Positions 52,182 through 61,127 are shown, numbered from the stretch's first letter. The stretch: DNA of 64,000 bases from Melghirimyces thermohalophilus (GCF_900102685.1 NZ_FMZA01000008.1:62001-126000), one strand, 5' to 3'. Numbers and translations are program-made. Notes: generated by a model not told the origin, from the letters alone.

Positions 52182-53576
52182 ATGATCCAGCAGTGGCTGC
52201 AGCAGATCAAGCAGCGGTTATCCGATATCGAAGCCGATTACGAACAGGCCACTCCCAATGACCGTTGTCGGTTGCGAGAGGAATTTCACCAGCTCCACCA
52301 AGAGGTTCACGATCTGTTGGAGGGATGGATCCTTTTGGAGGAACATGTTGCCTCCATCTTGAAAATCCATCCGGATCTGGCAGAGGAAGAGGAGGAGCTG
52401 GGAGAGGAGTTCTACCTAGATAGACAAGCGGTTCGTTCCTTCCGGCAGGGTCAGGGGTATTATCAACTGCAGATGTTTACAGAAGCCCGTCCTTATTTTC
52501 GCGATGTGGTTGAAAAAGAACCGGAGTTTCTACTGGGACGGCTGTACTTGGCTTTAAGCGATTTTCAACAGGGGAAGTGGATGGAGGCCTACCGGCAATT
52601 TCAGTTGGTGGCCGTCACCTCCGACTCCCCTCGTTTCAGCGCTTTCGCCCATCATATGTTGGGTTGCATCCATGTACAGCGCAACCAAGACGAACTGGCC
52701 ATTAAACAGTTTGAACGGTGTCTGTCTACAGATGAGGAAAGTGGAGACGGAGATACCTGGTTTAACTTAGGCGCCTGTTATTTCCGTCTGGAACGTTACC
52801 ACGAGGCGATTCCCCTCTTTTTCCACGCACTTCGCCACGACGAGGAAGACTGGGAGTCGATGTATTATCTCTCGGTTTGCTATGAACAGGCGGGACATCG
52901 GGAAAGCGTCCTCTACTGGAGAATGGCCGCATACCAAAAAGCCCGTCACCCGGCCGTGATGGAAGCTATTGCCCGCCATTTTGAGCAAATGGGCGATACG
53001 GGCCAAGCGATTCTCTGGTACGGAAAATTGGTGACAGCCGAACCGAAGAAAGCCAAGGGTTACCACGGGCTCAGTTGGAACTTATGGCTGCAAGGGAGAA
53101 AGGAAGAGGCATATGCCGTGCTGCAAAAAGGGCTGACGCTGGAACCGAAACATGAGGATCTTTTGTTCACCTATGTCTGGTATTTATTGCAATCCGGGGA
53201 TGAAAAACAGGTGCAAAAAGCTCTGATCCGATTACCGCAGCATTTGGCGGAACACCCGTTATGGCTCGTATTACAATCCCGCCTCTCCCTCAACCTAGAG
53301 GATTACGATCACGCGGAAGCCGTGGCGCGGCAGGTGATCGATTCGCCGGATCCCTTGAACCGCTCTCTGGGGTACTACCAATTGGGGCGGGTGCATCTGG
53401 CCAGACAACGGCCTGCTCTTGCGATCGATTCTTTTCGAAAAGCACGGGAGTTAAGTCCCCGTTGGGAGGAGCCCATCTTTTATGAAGGACTGTGTCATTT
53501 ATTAAATGGCCAGACGGACCGCACCCGGCAATGTTGGGAAAACCTTCCCTTGGAAAAGAAACATTCGGTTCTCTAG
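52182..53576 (+). CDS. Tetratricopeptide-repeat protein
   Basis: A 464-residue cytoplasmic protein made mostly of TPR units. The first 90 residues are an acidic helical region; about nine 34-residue repeats follow from residue 88 on, with typical W/L/G/Y/A/F/A positions (for example DTWFNLGACYFRLERYHEAIPLFFHAL and AKGYHGLSWNLWLQGRKEEAYAVLQKGL). Such proteins are scaffolds for protein contacts. B. subtilis has a TPR gene, ypiA, before ypiB; that site here holds another gene, so this may be its moved counterpart. Only 12 bases separate it from ku. Confidence 0.85.
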   Translation: MIQQWLQQIKQRLSDIEADYEQATPNDRCRLREEFHQLHQEVHDLLEGWILLEEHVASILKIHPDLAEEEEELGEEFYLDRQAVRSFRQGQGYYQLQMFTEARPYFRDVVEKEPEFLLGRLYLALSDFQQGKWMEAYRQFQLVAVTSDSPRFSAFAHHMLGCIHVQRNQDELAIKQFERCLSTDEESGDGDTWFNLGACYFRLERYHEAIPLFFHALRHDEEDWESMYYLSVCYEQAGHRESVLYWRMAAYQKARHPAVMEAIARHFEQMGDTGQAILWYGKLVTAEPKKAKGYHGLSWNLWLQGRKEEAYAVLQKGLTLEPKHEDLLFTYVWYLLQSGDEKQVQKALIRLPQHLAEHPLWLVLQSRLSLNLEDYDHAEAVARQVIDSPDPLNRSLGYYQLGRVHLARQRPALAIDSFRKARELSPRWEEPIFYEGLCHLLNGQTDRTRQCWENLPLEKKHSVL

Positions 53577-53588
53577 GAGGATTCCGTT

Positions 53589-54395
53589 ATGCACACCATC
53601 TGGAAAGGCTCCATCAGTTTCGGACTGGTCAACATCCCGGTCCGGATGTTTACCGCCACACAATCAAAAAGTGTTTCCTTTCGCAGCCTCCATAAAAAAT
53701 GTAAAACCCCGATCAAGTATCATCGCTACTGTCCCACCTGCGAAGAGGACATCCCTTGGGATGAAGTGGTGAAAGGGTACGAGTATGCCGACAATCAGTT
53801 TGTGTTGATGGAAAAGGAAGAATTGGAATCGATCCTGCCGGAGCAGCGGAAATCGATTGAGATTATGGATTTTGTGAAGCTGGAAGAGATCGATCCGATT
53901 TACTTCGATAAAACGTATTACCTGGGCCCCGGTGATAACGGAGATCGGGCGTATTCATTGCTGCGGGATGCGATGGATAAAACGGGTAAAATCGGAGTGG
54001 CTAAGATCACGATCCGGTCCAAACAATCGCTGGCAGTGGTCCGCGTGTATCAAAACTGTTTGGTGATGGAGACGATCTTTTACCCGGATGAGGTGCGGGA
54101 CGCCGGGCAAATACCTGATGTCCCGCAGAATCTGGATCTGCCAGAAAAAGAGATGGATATGGCAGAACAATTGATCGAAAATTTAACTACCCAATTCGAC
54201 CCGGATCAATATCAGGACGAATACCGGCAGGCCGTGGAGGAAGCGATCGACAAGAAAATCAAAGGGGAAGAGATTGTGGAAGCACCGGAAAAACAACCGG
54301 AACGAGTGGTGGATCTGATGGATGCACTCAAAGCCAGTCTGGAGGAATCAGGAAGAAAAAAACGAAAAACAGGCGGCAAGAAAGCCGCCAAATAA
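53589..54395 (+). CDS. ku: Ku family DNA end-binding protein
   Basis: Binds double-strand DNA ends and recruits LigD for non-homologous end joining. The 268-residue bacterial Ku has the MHTIWKGSISFGLVNIPVRMFTA-type core start and the beta-barrel core to about residue 200, then a lysine-rich C-terminal tail (KKRKTGGKKAAK) that binds DNA. CTAGGAGG precedes the ATG. LigD parts lie at 55076-57349. In B. subtilis the pair (ykoV/ykoU) acts in spore DNA repair and lies elsewhere in the chromosome. Confidence 0.95.
   Translation: MHTIWKGSISFGLVNIPVRMFTATQSKSVSFRSLHKKCKTPIKYHRYCPTCEEDIPWDEVVKGYEYADNQFVLMEKEELESILPEQRKSIEIMDFVKLEEIDPIYFDKTYYLGPGDNGDRAYSLLRDAMDKTGKIGVAKITIRSKQSLAVVRVYQNCLVMETIFYPDEVRDAGQIPDVPQNLDLPEKEMDMAEQLIENLTTQFDPDQYQDEYRQAVEEAIDKKIKGEEIVEAPEKQPERVVDLMDALKASLEESGRKKRKTGGKKAAK
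54372..54389 (-). terminator. Minus-strand terminator inside the 3' end of ku
   Basis: GGCGGC 54372-54377 and GCCGCC 54384-54389 with a 6-nt loop; on the minus strand a TGTTTTTCG tract follows. It would end the transcript of the small genes at 54405-54949 while coding for the Lys/Ala tail of Ku. Confidence 0.6.
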
Positions 54396-54404
54396 GTTCG
54401 CGAT

Positions 54405-54710
54405 TTAAGTACCTTTCCAATAGCGAACATGTTTTTCTTCCCCGGTGGGTTTGGTTTTGACTACGCGTCCTTTTTTATCCAGAAATACTTCCACCTTGCG
54501 GTAGTGCTCTACTTCCCAATTCCTTTCCTGGGTGGTTCCTTGGTATTGCAGCTGAATCTCCGAGCGGAGTGCCGTCTGCCCCGGTTTGGCCGAAGCGGGG
54601 ATCACACCCGCGGGTTCCACCTGGTGTCTGACGATCAATATGCCGACCAGCATCAGATTGATAGCGATCGCCGTCACCAAAAGGGCTTGGATCCAATGGT
54701 TTTTCGCCAT
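54405..54710 (-). CDS. Small membrane-anchored protein, unknown
   Basis: A 101-residue product with one N-terminal membrane segment (about residues 7-27) and a hydrophilic outer part of strands with alternating charge (YRKVEVFLDKKGRVVKTK). A GAGGG ribosome site lies before the ATG and a good terminator follows inside ku. No family recognised. Lies between ku and ligD on the opposite strand. Confidence 0.55.
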   Translation of the reverse strand: MAKNHWIQALLVTAIAINLMLVGILIVRHQVEPAGVIPASAKPGQTALRSEIQLQYQGTTQERNWEVEHYRKVEVFLDKKGRVVKTKPTGEEKHVRYWKGT

Positions 54711-54787
54711 CCCTCATCCGCCCTCCCGTGTTTTGTACATGTCTATGGAGCGGAAGAGGGAATCATGCTAAAGCCTTTTTTCCCTGG

Positions 54788-54949
54788 CTAAAAATAGTCG
54801 AGCAGTAACCAGAGAGAGACGATCCCGATCGAAACTTGAAAAGCGGCCTCAAACCAATCAGGAGATGAAGTTTGGAAATGCCGCACCACCGTGTACGCAG
54901 CACGGACCAAAATCACAACCAAGGCAATTTGTACAAGCAGAGCAGGCAT
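54788..54949 (-). CDS. Very small membrane protein, unknown
   Basis: A 53-residue protein from ATG 54949 with AAAGGAAG upstream; the in-frame ATG at 54979 lacks a site. Two membrane segments, residues about 3-20 and 34-52, separated by a short polar loop. Function unknown; probably transcribed with the 54405 gene. Confidence 0.5.
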   Translation of the reverse strand: MPALLVQIALVVILVRAAYTVVRHFQTSSPDWFEAAFQVSIGIVSLWLLLDYF

Positions 54950-55075
54950 CCTGTCACTTCCTTTCAAACAGGAGTTCATATATAAGCATGTTATTCGCGA
55001 ATCATTTTTTCATGTTTCATGTAGGTAAACCACACCGTTTATGAGAATCGGTGAACGCGCGGAGGAGGGACCGCC

Positions 55076-55996
55076 GTGGTCGATCCGATGATCCCCATGG
55101 AGCCTGTCTCCCGGGAAAACCTATTTCAATCGGAGGATTGGCTTTACCAGGTAAAATGGGACGGTGTAAGGATGCTGGCCTACCTGGAGGGGGCAGAGAT
55201 CGAATTGTTTAACCGCAAGCAGCGGCGACGGACGGAGAACTACCCCGAGGTGGTCCAGGCGGCTGCCACACTGTCCTGTTCATCGGCCATATTGGATGGG
55301 GAGATTGTGGTGATGAATCAAGGCAAAGCCGATTTTTTTCAGGTGCTAAAACGGGAGCTTATTAGTAACCGCAAAAAACTGTCCACCTTGATGAGGAAAA
55401 TCCCGGTCCACTATATGGTTTTCGACATTCTTTCTCATAACGGAGAATCGCTGATGGATCAGCCGTTGGAAGAACGGTTACAAGTGCTCTCCCACCTCAT
55501 CCCCACTGATTCGCAAGAGGTGATCCACCGGTGTGAAAGCTTTGATGACGGATTCGGCTTGTGGCGTTTCACCGGAGAAAAAGCGTGGGAAGGGGTGGTG
55601 ATGAAAAAACGACAGGGAGTCTATCGTCCTGCTCGGAAGGATCCATCCTGGCAGAAAGTGAAACATTTTCAGAAGCTGACCGCTACAATGGTGGGTGTCT
55701 TTTACAGCGGGTCGCAGGTTCATTCGCTACTGTTGGGGATCAAAGATGAGGGTCGCTGGATCTATATCGGACGGGTGGGTTCCGGATTGAAGGAGGAGGA
55801 ACGGCGACTACTGACCGATGCGCTCTCCTCTCTTAAAAGGGAGGATCCATCGGTTATTAATCCGCCAACGGGTAGAAACCCCGGGGTGATTTGGGTCGAG
55901 CCGATCTTGCGGGTGGATGTGCGCTATCTGGAGTGGACTCCCCAGGGCACGCTTCGTTCTCCCACGGTAGTGGGCTTCCGATTGCCGGAATCATAA
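55076..55996 (+). CDS. ligD: ATP-dependent DNA ligase, stand-alone LigD ligase domain
   Basis: Seals nicks in end joining. The 306-residue chain is the ligase domain of LigD only: adenylated Lys27 in VKWDGVR, then DGEI, the GVVMKK motif (motif IV/V) near residues 173-180, and an OB-fold with WVEPILRVDVRYLEWTPQGTLRSP at the end. GTG start. Bacillus LigD normally carries ligase and polymerase in one 600-residue chain; here the polymerase is a separate gene 460 bases downstream. Confidence 0.93.
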   Translation: MVDPMIPMEPVSRENLFQSEDWLYQVKWDGVRMLAYLEGAEIELFNRKQRRRTENYPEVVQAAATLSCSSAILDGEIVVMNQGKADFFQVLKRELISNRKKLSTLMRKIPVHYMVFDILSHNGESLMDQPLEERLQVLSHLIPTDSQEVIHRCESFDDGFGLWRFTGEKAWEGVVMKKRQGVYRPARKDPSWQKVKHFQKLTATMVGVFYSGSQVHSLLLGIKDEGRWIYIGRVGSGLKEEERRLLTDALSSLKREDPSVINPPTGRNPGVIWVEPILRVDVRYLEWTPQGTLRSPTVVGFRLPES

Positions 55997-55997
55997 G

Positions 55998-56022
55998 TAA
56001 AAACCCGGCCGGAGCCGGGCTT
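55998..56022. terminator. Terminator between ligase gene and coat-like gene
   Basis: CCCGGC 56004-56009 with GCCGGG 56014-56019. The minus strand continues with TTTTTAC, so it mainly ends the coat-like gene; the plus side has only CTTT. Confidence 0.65.
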
Positions 56023-56037
56023 TCACCATCCTTCGGA

Positions 56038-56340
56038 TCACCAATGATAGCGACGGAAGGGGAAAAAGGGATAAAAGGGGTGGAAGGGGAAGAAAAAGGG
56101 ACTAAAAAAGGGGAAGAACGGATAGAGGCTGGTCTGCGCCTCAATGCCGTAATTTCCGTACCCTTCATATCCGCCGTATTCGCCCCCGTACCCGCTGGAA
56201 TAGAAGTCGGCACCGACAGGGCCATATTGACTCGTTTCCGCATAGGGTCCGTATGCTGCCGGAAAATCGACGGGCCCGCCAGTCATCGGTTGCTGTTGCG
56301 GTGCAGGCAGATTTTCCAAAGGTTGTTCTTCTTGGGACAT
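56038..56340 (-). CDS. Low-complexity Tyr/Gly/Phe/Pro-rich protein, spore-coat-like
   Basis: A 100-residue protein from ATG 56340 with GGAGGAGGG upstream. The N-terminus is acidic and Gln/Pro-rich; the middle has repeated Y-G-G/Y-E-G units and the C-terminal 35 residues are nearly all Phe, Pro and Tyr. This make-up is typical of small spore-coat or surface proteins in Bacillales, which is the reason for the name; no sequence family was identified. It lies on the opposite strand between the two LigD genes. Confidence 0.6.
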   Translation of the reverse strand: MSQEEQPLENLPAPQQQPMTGGPVDFPAAYGPYAETSQYGPVGADFYSSGYGGEYGGYEGYGNYGIEAQTSLYPFFPFFSPFFFPFHPFYPFFPFRRYHW

Positions 56341-56455
56341 GATGAGAAGCCCTCCTCCTGTTTGTTCTTTATGGTCACAATGCAGTCTATGTACAACGGG
56401 CGAATCGGGACGATTGTCCCGGGGAATTTGGGCGCGGTGTGAAAGGAGGAATACG

Positions 56456-57349
56456 ATGGGCGACCGACTGGTACGAGTGGAAGACAAGGAGATCAAAATC
56501 TCTAATGTGGATAAAGAGCTGTACCCCGGGATTACGAAATACGATTGGATTTTGCACCTGACCCGGCTGGCGCCCTATCTTCTGCCCTATGCACAAGGAC
56601 GCTATTTGACCACCATCCGTTATCCAGACGGGGTGAAGGGAAAATCCTTCTACCAGAAAAATATTCCGGACCACGCGCCTGATTGGGTAAAACGGACGAC
56701 ATGGGGAGAGATTGAATATATTCTGCTTCAGGATACGGCCACACTGGTTTGGCTGGGAAACCTGGCTAGCCTGGAGTTTCATGTCTCCTTTGACCGTGCG
56801 GAGCATCCTGGTTATCCCACGGAGCTGGTTTTTGACATCGATCCCTCCGTCGAGGGTTTTGAAGCGGTAATGGAAACCGCGTTGTTAACCCGAGAAACGC
56901 TTCGTTCCATGGGATTGGATGGGGTGGTGAAAACCTCCGGTGCGACGGGCTTGCAAGTCTACGTCCCGATCCAACCCCGCTACTCTTATGAGGAAACCCG
57001 ACAGATTTCCCAGTTTGTGGCCCGGTTTCTCCAGGATCGGCATCCACAATTGATCACCCTGGAGCGTTCGGTGAAAAAAAGAGGAAACAAGGTCTATTTC
57101 GATTATCTGCAACACTGGCGGGGCAAGTCCCTCATCACCGCGTACTCTCCACGGGCCCGATCGGAAGCAACCGTTTCGGTGCCCTTAAAATGGGAAGAGT
57201 TAAAACCGGGGTTGACTCCGGAAGATTTTACCCTAGAGACGGTGTACCAGCGACTCGAGCAGGTAGGGGATCTCTTTGCCCCCATTTCCCAACCCAACCA
57301 TCGGTATGACTTGCAGGCAATCCTTCAGTTTATTTCCACAAAAGCATGA
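56456..57349 (+). CDS. ligD: LigD primase-polymerase domain protein (stand-alone)
   Basis: Fills gaps and adds nucleotides at broken ends, preferring ribonucleotides in the family. The 297-residue chain is the archaeo-eukaryotic primase-type PolDom: catalytic aspartates 127 and 129 in FDIDPS, KTSGATGLQVYVPI and the late HWRGKSLITAYSPRAR motif. ATG 56456 has AAAGGAGG upstream and suits the domain start; the frame open from 56339 is not used. Together with Ku and the ligase gene it makes a full, though split, end-joining set. No nuclease domain is present. Confidence 0.92.
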   Translation: MGDRLVRVEDKEIKISNVDKELYPGITKYDWILHLTRLAPYLLPYAQGRYLTTIRYPDGVKGKSFYQKNIPDHAPDWVKRTTWGEIEYILLQDTATLVWLGNLASLEFHVSFDRAEHPGYPTELVFDIDPSVEGFEAVMETALLTRETLRSMGLDGVVKTSGATGLQVYVPIQPRYSYEETRQISQFVARFLQDRHPQLITLERSVKKRGNKVYFDYLQHWRGKSLITAYSPRARSEATVSVPLKWEELKPGLTPEDFTLETVYQRLEQVGDLFAPISQPNHRYDLQAILQFISTKA

Positions 57350-57419
57350 GCTTCGGCTTGTCTGTATGGCCCCTGTGGGGTATGGTGGTTTCAAAGGGAG
57401 CATGAGAAGGGGGAAGTTG

Positions 57420-58712
57420 ATGAAACGGCTGTTTGTCAATGCCCATATCCTGACGATGAGGGAAAAAGATACCCTGTTGGAACACGCCTATCTTGTCACC
57501 GAGGACAACTGCATCACCGAGGTGGGACAAGGAGACCCCCCGGTAGTATACGACGAAATCCTCGATATGAAGGGGAAATTGCTGCTTCCAGGATTCATCA
57601 ATACCCATGGGCATGCAGCGATGACATTGCTTCGGGGTTACGCCGATGACTTGCCGCTGAAGACATGGTTGGAAGAGAAAATGTGGCCAATTGAAGGGCG
57701 ATTCGGCCCGGAACAGGTCCGTTGGGGCACCGCCCTGGCGATGGTGGAAATGATTCGCGGCGGTACCACCTGTTTTGCTGATATGTACGATCATATGGAC
57801 CAGGTGGGGGCTCTTGTCGCTGATGCGGGGATGCGGGCCAGCCTGTGCCGGGGAGTGATTGGACTCGGCTCACAGACGGAGCGGGAAGCGAAACGGAGGG
57901 AAGCGGTCCAGTTTGCCCAGCAATGGCATAGAGAGGCGAACGGGCGAATTACGACGATGATGGCTCCCCACGCCCCCTACACCTGTCCGCCGGCTTACAT
58001 TGAATCGATTGTAAGTGATGCTGAGCGCCTCCATCTCCCCATTCATATCCATCTGTCCGAAACACGGCGGGAAGTGGAGCAGAATGTTCAGGATTACGGG
58101 AAGCGGCCTGTGGCTCATTTGGATCAGCTAGGCGTTTTCCACCGACCGGCGCTGGTGGCCCACGCGGTGCACGTGACGGAGGATGAGATCCAGTTGTTAG
58201 CCGAAAGGGGAGTAAAGGTTTCCCACAATCCGGGCAGCAATCTCAAGTTGGCAAGCGGTATCGCTCCCGTTCTCGCCATGTTGAAAAAAGGTATTCGTCC
58301 CTCTCTGGGCACCGATGGGGCCGCCAGTAACAACAATCTCGACTTGTTGGAGGAGATCCGCCTGGCAGCATTGATTCATAAGGGAGTGGGAGAAGACCCG
58401 GAAGCGATTCCAGCAGAAACCGCTTTAGCCATGGGGACCCGCTTTGGCGCGGAAGCCCTTTTTCTAGAAGAGGAGATCGGGACGTTGGAACCCGGGAAGA
58501 AAGCGGATTTCGTAACGATGGATATCTCTCGGGCCCATTGGCAGCCCACTCATGATCTGCTTTCCCATGTGGTTTACTCCGCGTCCGCCGCCGATGTTCA
58601 AGATGTATACGTCGACGGCCGTCCCCTGATGCGAAACCGAGAACTCCTTACTCTGGATGAGGAACGGATCCGATGGGAAACGATCCGTGCTTTTGAAAAG
58701 GTGTCTCCATAA
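57420..58712 (+). CDS. mtaD: Amidohydrolase: 5-methylthioadenosine/S-adenosylhomocysteine deaminase type
   Basis: A 430-residue metal-dependent deaminase of the MtaD/TrzA family. Metal ligands are in NTHGHAAM near residues 62-69, HIHLSE near residues 203-208 and LGTDGAASNN near residues 299-308. The product would deaminate MTA, SAH or adenosine. ATG 57420 has AGAAGGGGGA upstream; the open frame from 57276 runs inside the polymerase gene. Substrate choice cannot be settled by sequence. A hairpin follows. Confidence 0.85.
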   Translation: MKRLFVNAHILTMREKDTLLEHAYLVTEDNCITEVGQGDPPVVYDEILDMKGKLLLPGFINTHGHAAMTLLRGYADDLPLKTWLEEKMWPIEGRFGPEQVRWGTALAMVEMIRGGTTCFADMYDHMDQVGALVADAGMRASLCRGVIGLGSQTEREAKRREAVQFAQQWHREANGRITTMMAPHAPYTCPPAYIESIVSDAERLHLPIHIHLSETRREVEQNVQDYGKRPVAHLDQLGVFHRPALVAHAVHVTEDEIQLLAERGVKVSHNPGSNLKLASGIAPVLAMLKKGIRPSLGTDGAASNNNLDLLEEIRLAALIHKGVGEDPEAIPAETALAMGTRFGAEALFLEEEIGTLEPGKKADFVTMDISRAHWQPTHDLLSHVVYSASAADVQDVYVDGRPLMRNRELLTLDEERIRWETIRAFEKVSP

Positions 58713-58736
58713 AAAAACTGCCGCCTGGCGGCAGAG
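58711..58736 (-). terminator. Terminator facing the small minus-strand gene
   Basis: CTGCCGC 58718-58724 with GCGGCAG 58728-58734; the minus strand continues into seven Ts. Confidence 0.75.
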
Positions 58737-58791
58737 AATCAGTGGGAGGTATAGGCAGGAGAAAATTGGTCACACTACATACAAAACGATG

Positions 58792-58986
58792 TTAATCTTT
58801 TAGATCGACATCCAAGTGGAAACGAAGGGGAATCTGTACCGGAGATTCCCCGTTCCACATCTTTCTCGAAGTGGGAGACGCCCAGGATTCGGATCGCATG
58901 TACGCTCGGATCCTTTCCATTTCCTCATCGGAAAAATGGTGTTCTAACTGATCATGAATCCACCGGGAGGAAAGGGAAGTATCCAT
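58792..58986 (-). CDS. Small 64-residue hydrophilic protein, unknown
   Basis: Starts at ATG 58986 with a near-perfect AAGGAGGTGA ribosome site and ends before a good terminator, both strong signs of a real, well-translated gene. The acidic-basic sequence has an N-terminal helix (SSRWIHDQLEHHFSDEEMERIRAYMRSE) and a C-terminal strand pair (VQIPLRFHLDVDL). No family recognised. Confidence 0.65.
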   Translation of the reverse strand: MDTSLSSRWIHDQLEHHFSDEEMERIRAYMRSESWASPTSRKMWNGESPVQIPLRFHLDVDLKD

Positions 58987-59159
58987 CGGATCACCTCCTT
59001 GGGTAAGCATAGTATCACCTGCAGTCCGGCTGATATGTCTAACACATTTTTCACTGTATGTCCGTCTGGCGGCGTTGACGGGCTTTTTGCCTTTTTCGGG
59101 GGTGATATTTGGCTTTTCAGCATCGTACACTGTCAAAAAGAGCTGAGGAGGGGGAGTGT

Positions 59160-59810
59160 TTGAAGATACTGACCCGGGCCGGCGGGGTGCTCCTGGCGGC
59201 TCTTTTGACGATGGCCGGTTGTGCCCCTGCTCATCCTCCGAGAACAATCGATAAACCGATGACGGAAAGGGAGCTTGCAACCCGTTTGCTTCATAAAATG
59301 GACCAGCAACTGAGTCGGAAATCCTATCCCTTCACTCTAATTATCGGAGACAATCGTTTTGAAGGGCAGCAATCGGGTCTCGACTGGTCGCTGGAAAGTG
59401 TTGATCAAGAGAAGGATGCAACCGTCCGGATCGTCAAAAAAGGGGAGCACATTGAAGTCACCCGCGGGAAACAAAAGGAAAAGTTAACCTCCCGTCAATT
59501 TGGACTGGTTTCTCCCCGGGATTATCTTCAGTTAATCAAATCCGACATGAAACGGGTAGAACGGGTATCAACCGCAGATCAAGGGACCGAGGAAGTCGAA
59601 GCGGTACTTTCTGCTGAGCGAATTGGGAACCGACTGGGTCATTGGATGGGAGGTCCTTTTGAAAAAGGTGCCGCGCAACAGGCCAGCCGGAAGTTTCAGA
59701 TTCGAGCTCGTTTTCAGTATGATACTGAACAGGAAGGGTTCAACCGATTGATCATTCGGATCGACCCGAAAGACGGGGAGGAAAGCGAAAGCGTCGAGTA
59801 TCGGTTTTAA
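59160..59810 (+). CDS. Lipoprotein of unknown function
   Basis: A 216-residue exported lipoprotein from TTG 59160 with GAGGAGGGGG upstream. Lipobox LTMAGC with the lipidated Cys near residue 20. The mature part is charged and strand-rich, without Cys, and ends in a likely beta-structure (FNRLIIRIDPKDGEESESVEYRF). In B. subtilis ypmB (one membrane segment) precedes aspB; this protein is in that place but is not clearly YpmB. Confidence 0.7.
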   Translation: MKILTRAGGVLLAALLTMAGCAPAHPPRTIDKPMTERELATRLLHKMDQQLSRKSYPFTLIIGDNRFEGQQSGLDWSLESVDQEKDATVRIVKKGEHIEVTRGKQKEKLTSRQFGLVSPRDYLQLIKSDMKRVERVSTADQGTEEVEAVLSAERIGNRLGHWMGGPFEKGAAQQASRKFQIRARFQYDTEQEGFNRLIIRIDPKDGEESESVEYRF

Positions 59811-59896
59811 TCCGATCGATTATACTAAGGAGGAGTCCCTGTTCATCAGCTCCGCCCGGAAACCTTGCTTTTTGAAGAGAAGATGAGCCACCGCTA

Positions 59897-59905
59897 TGTT
59901 ACAAT
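59897..59905 (+). promoter_or_regulatory. Extended -10 promoter of aspB
   Basis: TG-T-TACAAT at 59897-59905, 33 bases before the aspB start; no good -35. Confidence 0.5.
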
Positions 59906-59938
59906 GGAAACAAAAGCGAGAGAGGAGAAACAGTCTGG

Positions 59939-61120
59939 ATGAAATTGTCTCAACGCGTTCAACAGTTAACTCCTTCCAAAACGATTGAGATTACAGCTAC
60001 AGCGAAGGAACTGAAGAAACAGGGGCATGATGTGGTGGTGCTCGGAGCCGGGGAGCCCGATTTCAATACGCCTGATCATATTTTGGAGGCCGCTTCCCGC
60101 GCGATGAAAGAAGGACAGACCAAATACACCCCCGCCGGCGGCATTGTGGAGCTGAAGGATGCCATTACGGAAAAGTTTCAGCGGGATAACGGTCTGGATT
60201 ACAACCGGGACGAAGTGATTGTAACCGTCGGGGCGAAACATGCCCTTTACAATCTGTTCCAGGTGATCCTGGACCCCGGTGACGAAGTTATTATCCCCGC
60301 CCCGTACTGGGTGAGCTATATCGAGCAGGTGAAACTGGCCGGCGGCGTACCAGTGGTGATCGACGGAAAAGAGGAGAACGCCTTTAAGGTGACGCCGGAA
60401 CAAGTGAAATCTGCTATTACGGATAAGACCGTCGCCTTTCTGATCAACAGCCCCTCCAACCCGACGGGAACCATGTACAGCGAGGCGGAGTTGAAGGCGC
60501 TGGGCGACGTTTGTGTGGAGAACGAGCTGCTCGTCGTATCCGACGAAATTTATGAGCACCTGGTTTACGGGGAAGAGCGGCCGGTCAGCATGGCTGCTAT
60601 CAGCCCGGAGTTGAAGGAGCGGACGGTCACCATCAACGGGGTATCCAAAACCTACTCCATGACCGGCTGGCGGATTGGCTACGCGGCCGGGGATGCCCGA
60701 ATCATCAAGGCGATGTCGGGTTTATCCAGCCACAGTACGTCCAACCCGGCGTCCGTGGCCCAGTATGCCGCCATGGAGGCGCTGAAGGGATCCCAGGAAC
60801 CGGTGAAGAACATGCTGGCCGCCTTTCGTCAACGCCGGGATTTTGTGGTGGACCGTCTGCAGAAGATGCCCGGTATCCATTGCAACCGGCCGCAAGGCAC
60901 CTTTTACGTATTCGCCAACGCGGAGGAGGCGGCAAAGAAAACCGGCTATGACAGCACTGATGAGTGGGTGAAAGCCCTCTTGGAAAAAGAAAAAGTGGCC
61001 CTGGTCCCCGGTGCCGCCTTTGGATCTCCTTCCCATGTGCGGATCTCCTATGCTACCTCGATGGAACAACTGGAAAAAGCGATGGATCGGTTGGAGCGAT
61101 TTATTAGAGCTAATACCTAA
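59939..61120 (+). CDS. aspB: Aspartate aminotransferase
   Basis: PLP enzyme that interconverts aspartate and 2-oxoglutarate with oxaloacetate and glutamate. The 393-residue class I aminotransferase has GAGEPDFNTP, INSPSNPTG, and the Schiff-base lysine in NGVSKTYSMTGWRIGY (about residues 232-247). Length equals B. subtilis AspB. A shared terminator lies between it and converging lexA. Confidence 0.96.
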   Translation: MKLSQRVQQLTPSKTIEITATAKELKKQGHDVVVLGAGEPDFNTPDHILEAASRAMKEGQTKYTPAGGIVELKDAITEKFQRDNGLDYNRDEVIVTVGAKHALYNLFQVILDPGDEVIIPAPYWVSYIEQVKLAGGVPVVIDGKEENAFKVTPEQVKSAITDKTVAFLINSPSNPTGTMYSEAELKALGDVCVENELLVVSDEIYEHLVYGEERPVSMAAISPELKERTVTINGVSKTYSMTGWRIGYAAGDARIIKAMSGLSSHSTSNPASVAQYAAMEALKGSQEPVKNMLAAFRQRRDFVVDRLQKMPGIHCNRPQGTFYVFANAEEAAKKTGYDSTDEWVKALLEKEKVALVPGAAFGSPSHVRISYATSMEQLEKAMDRLERFIRANT

Positions 61121-61127
61121 TCAGACG

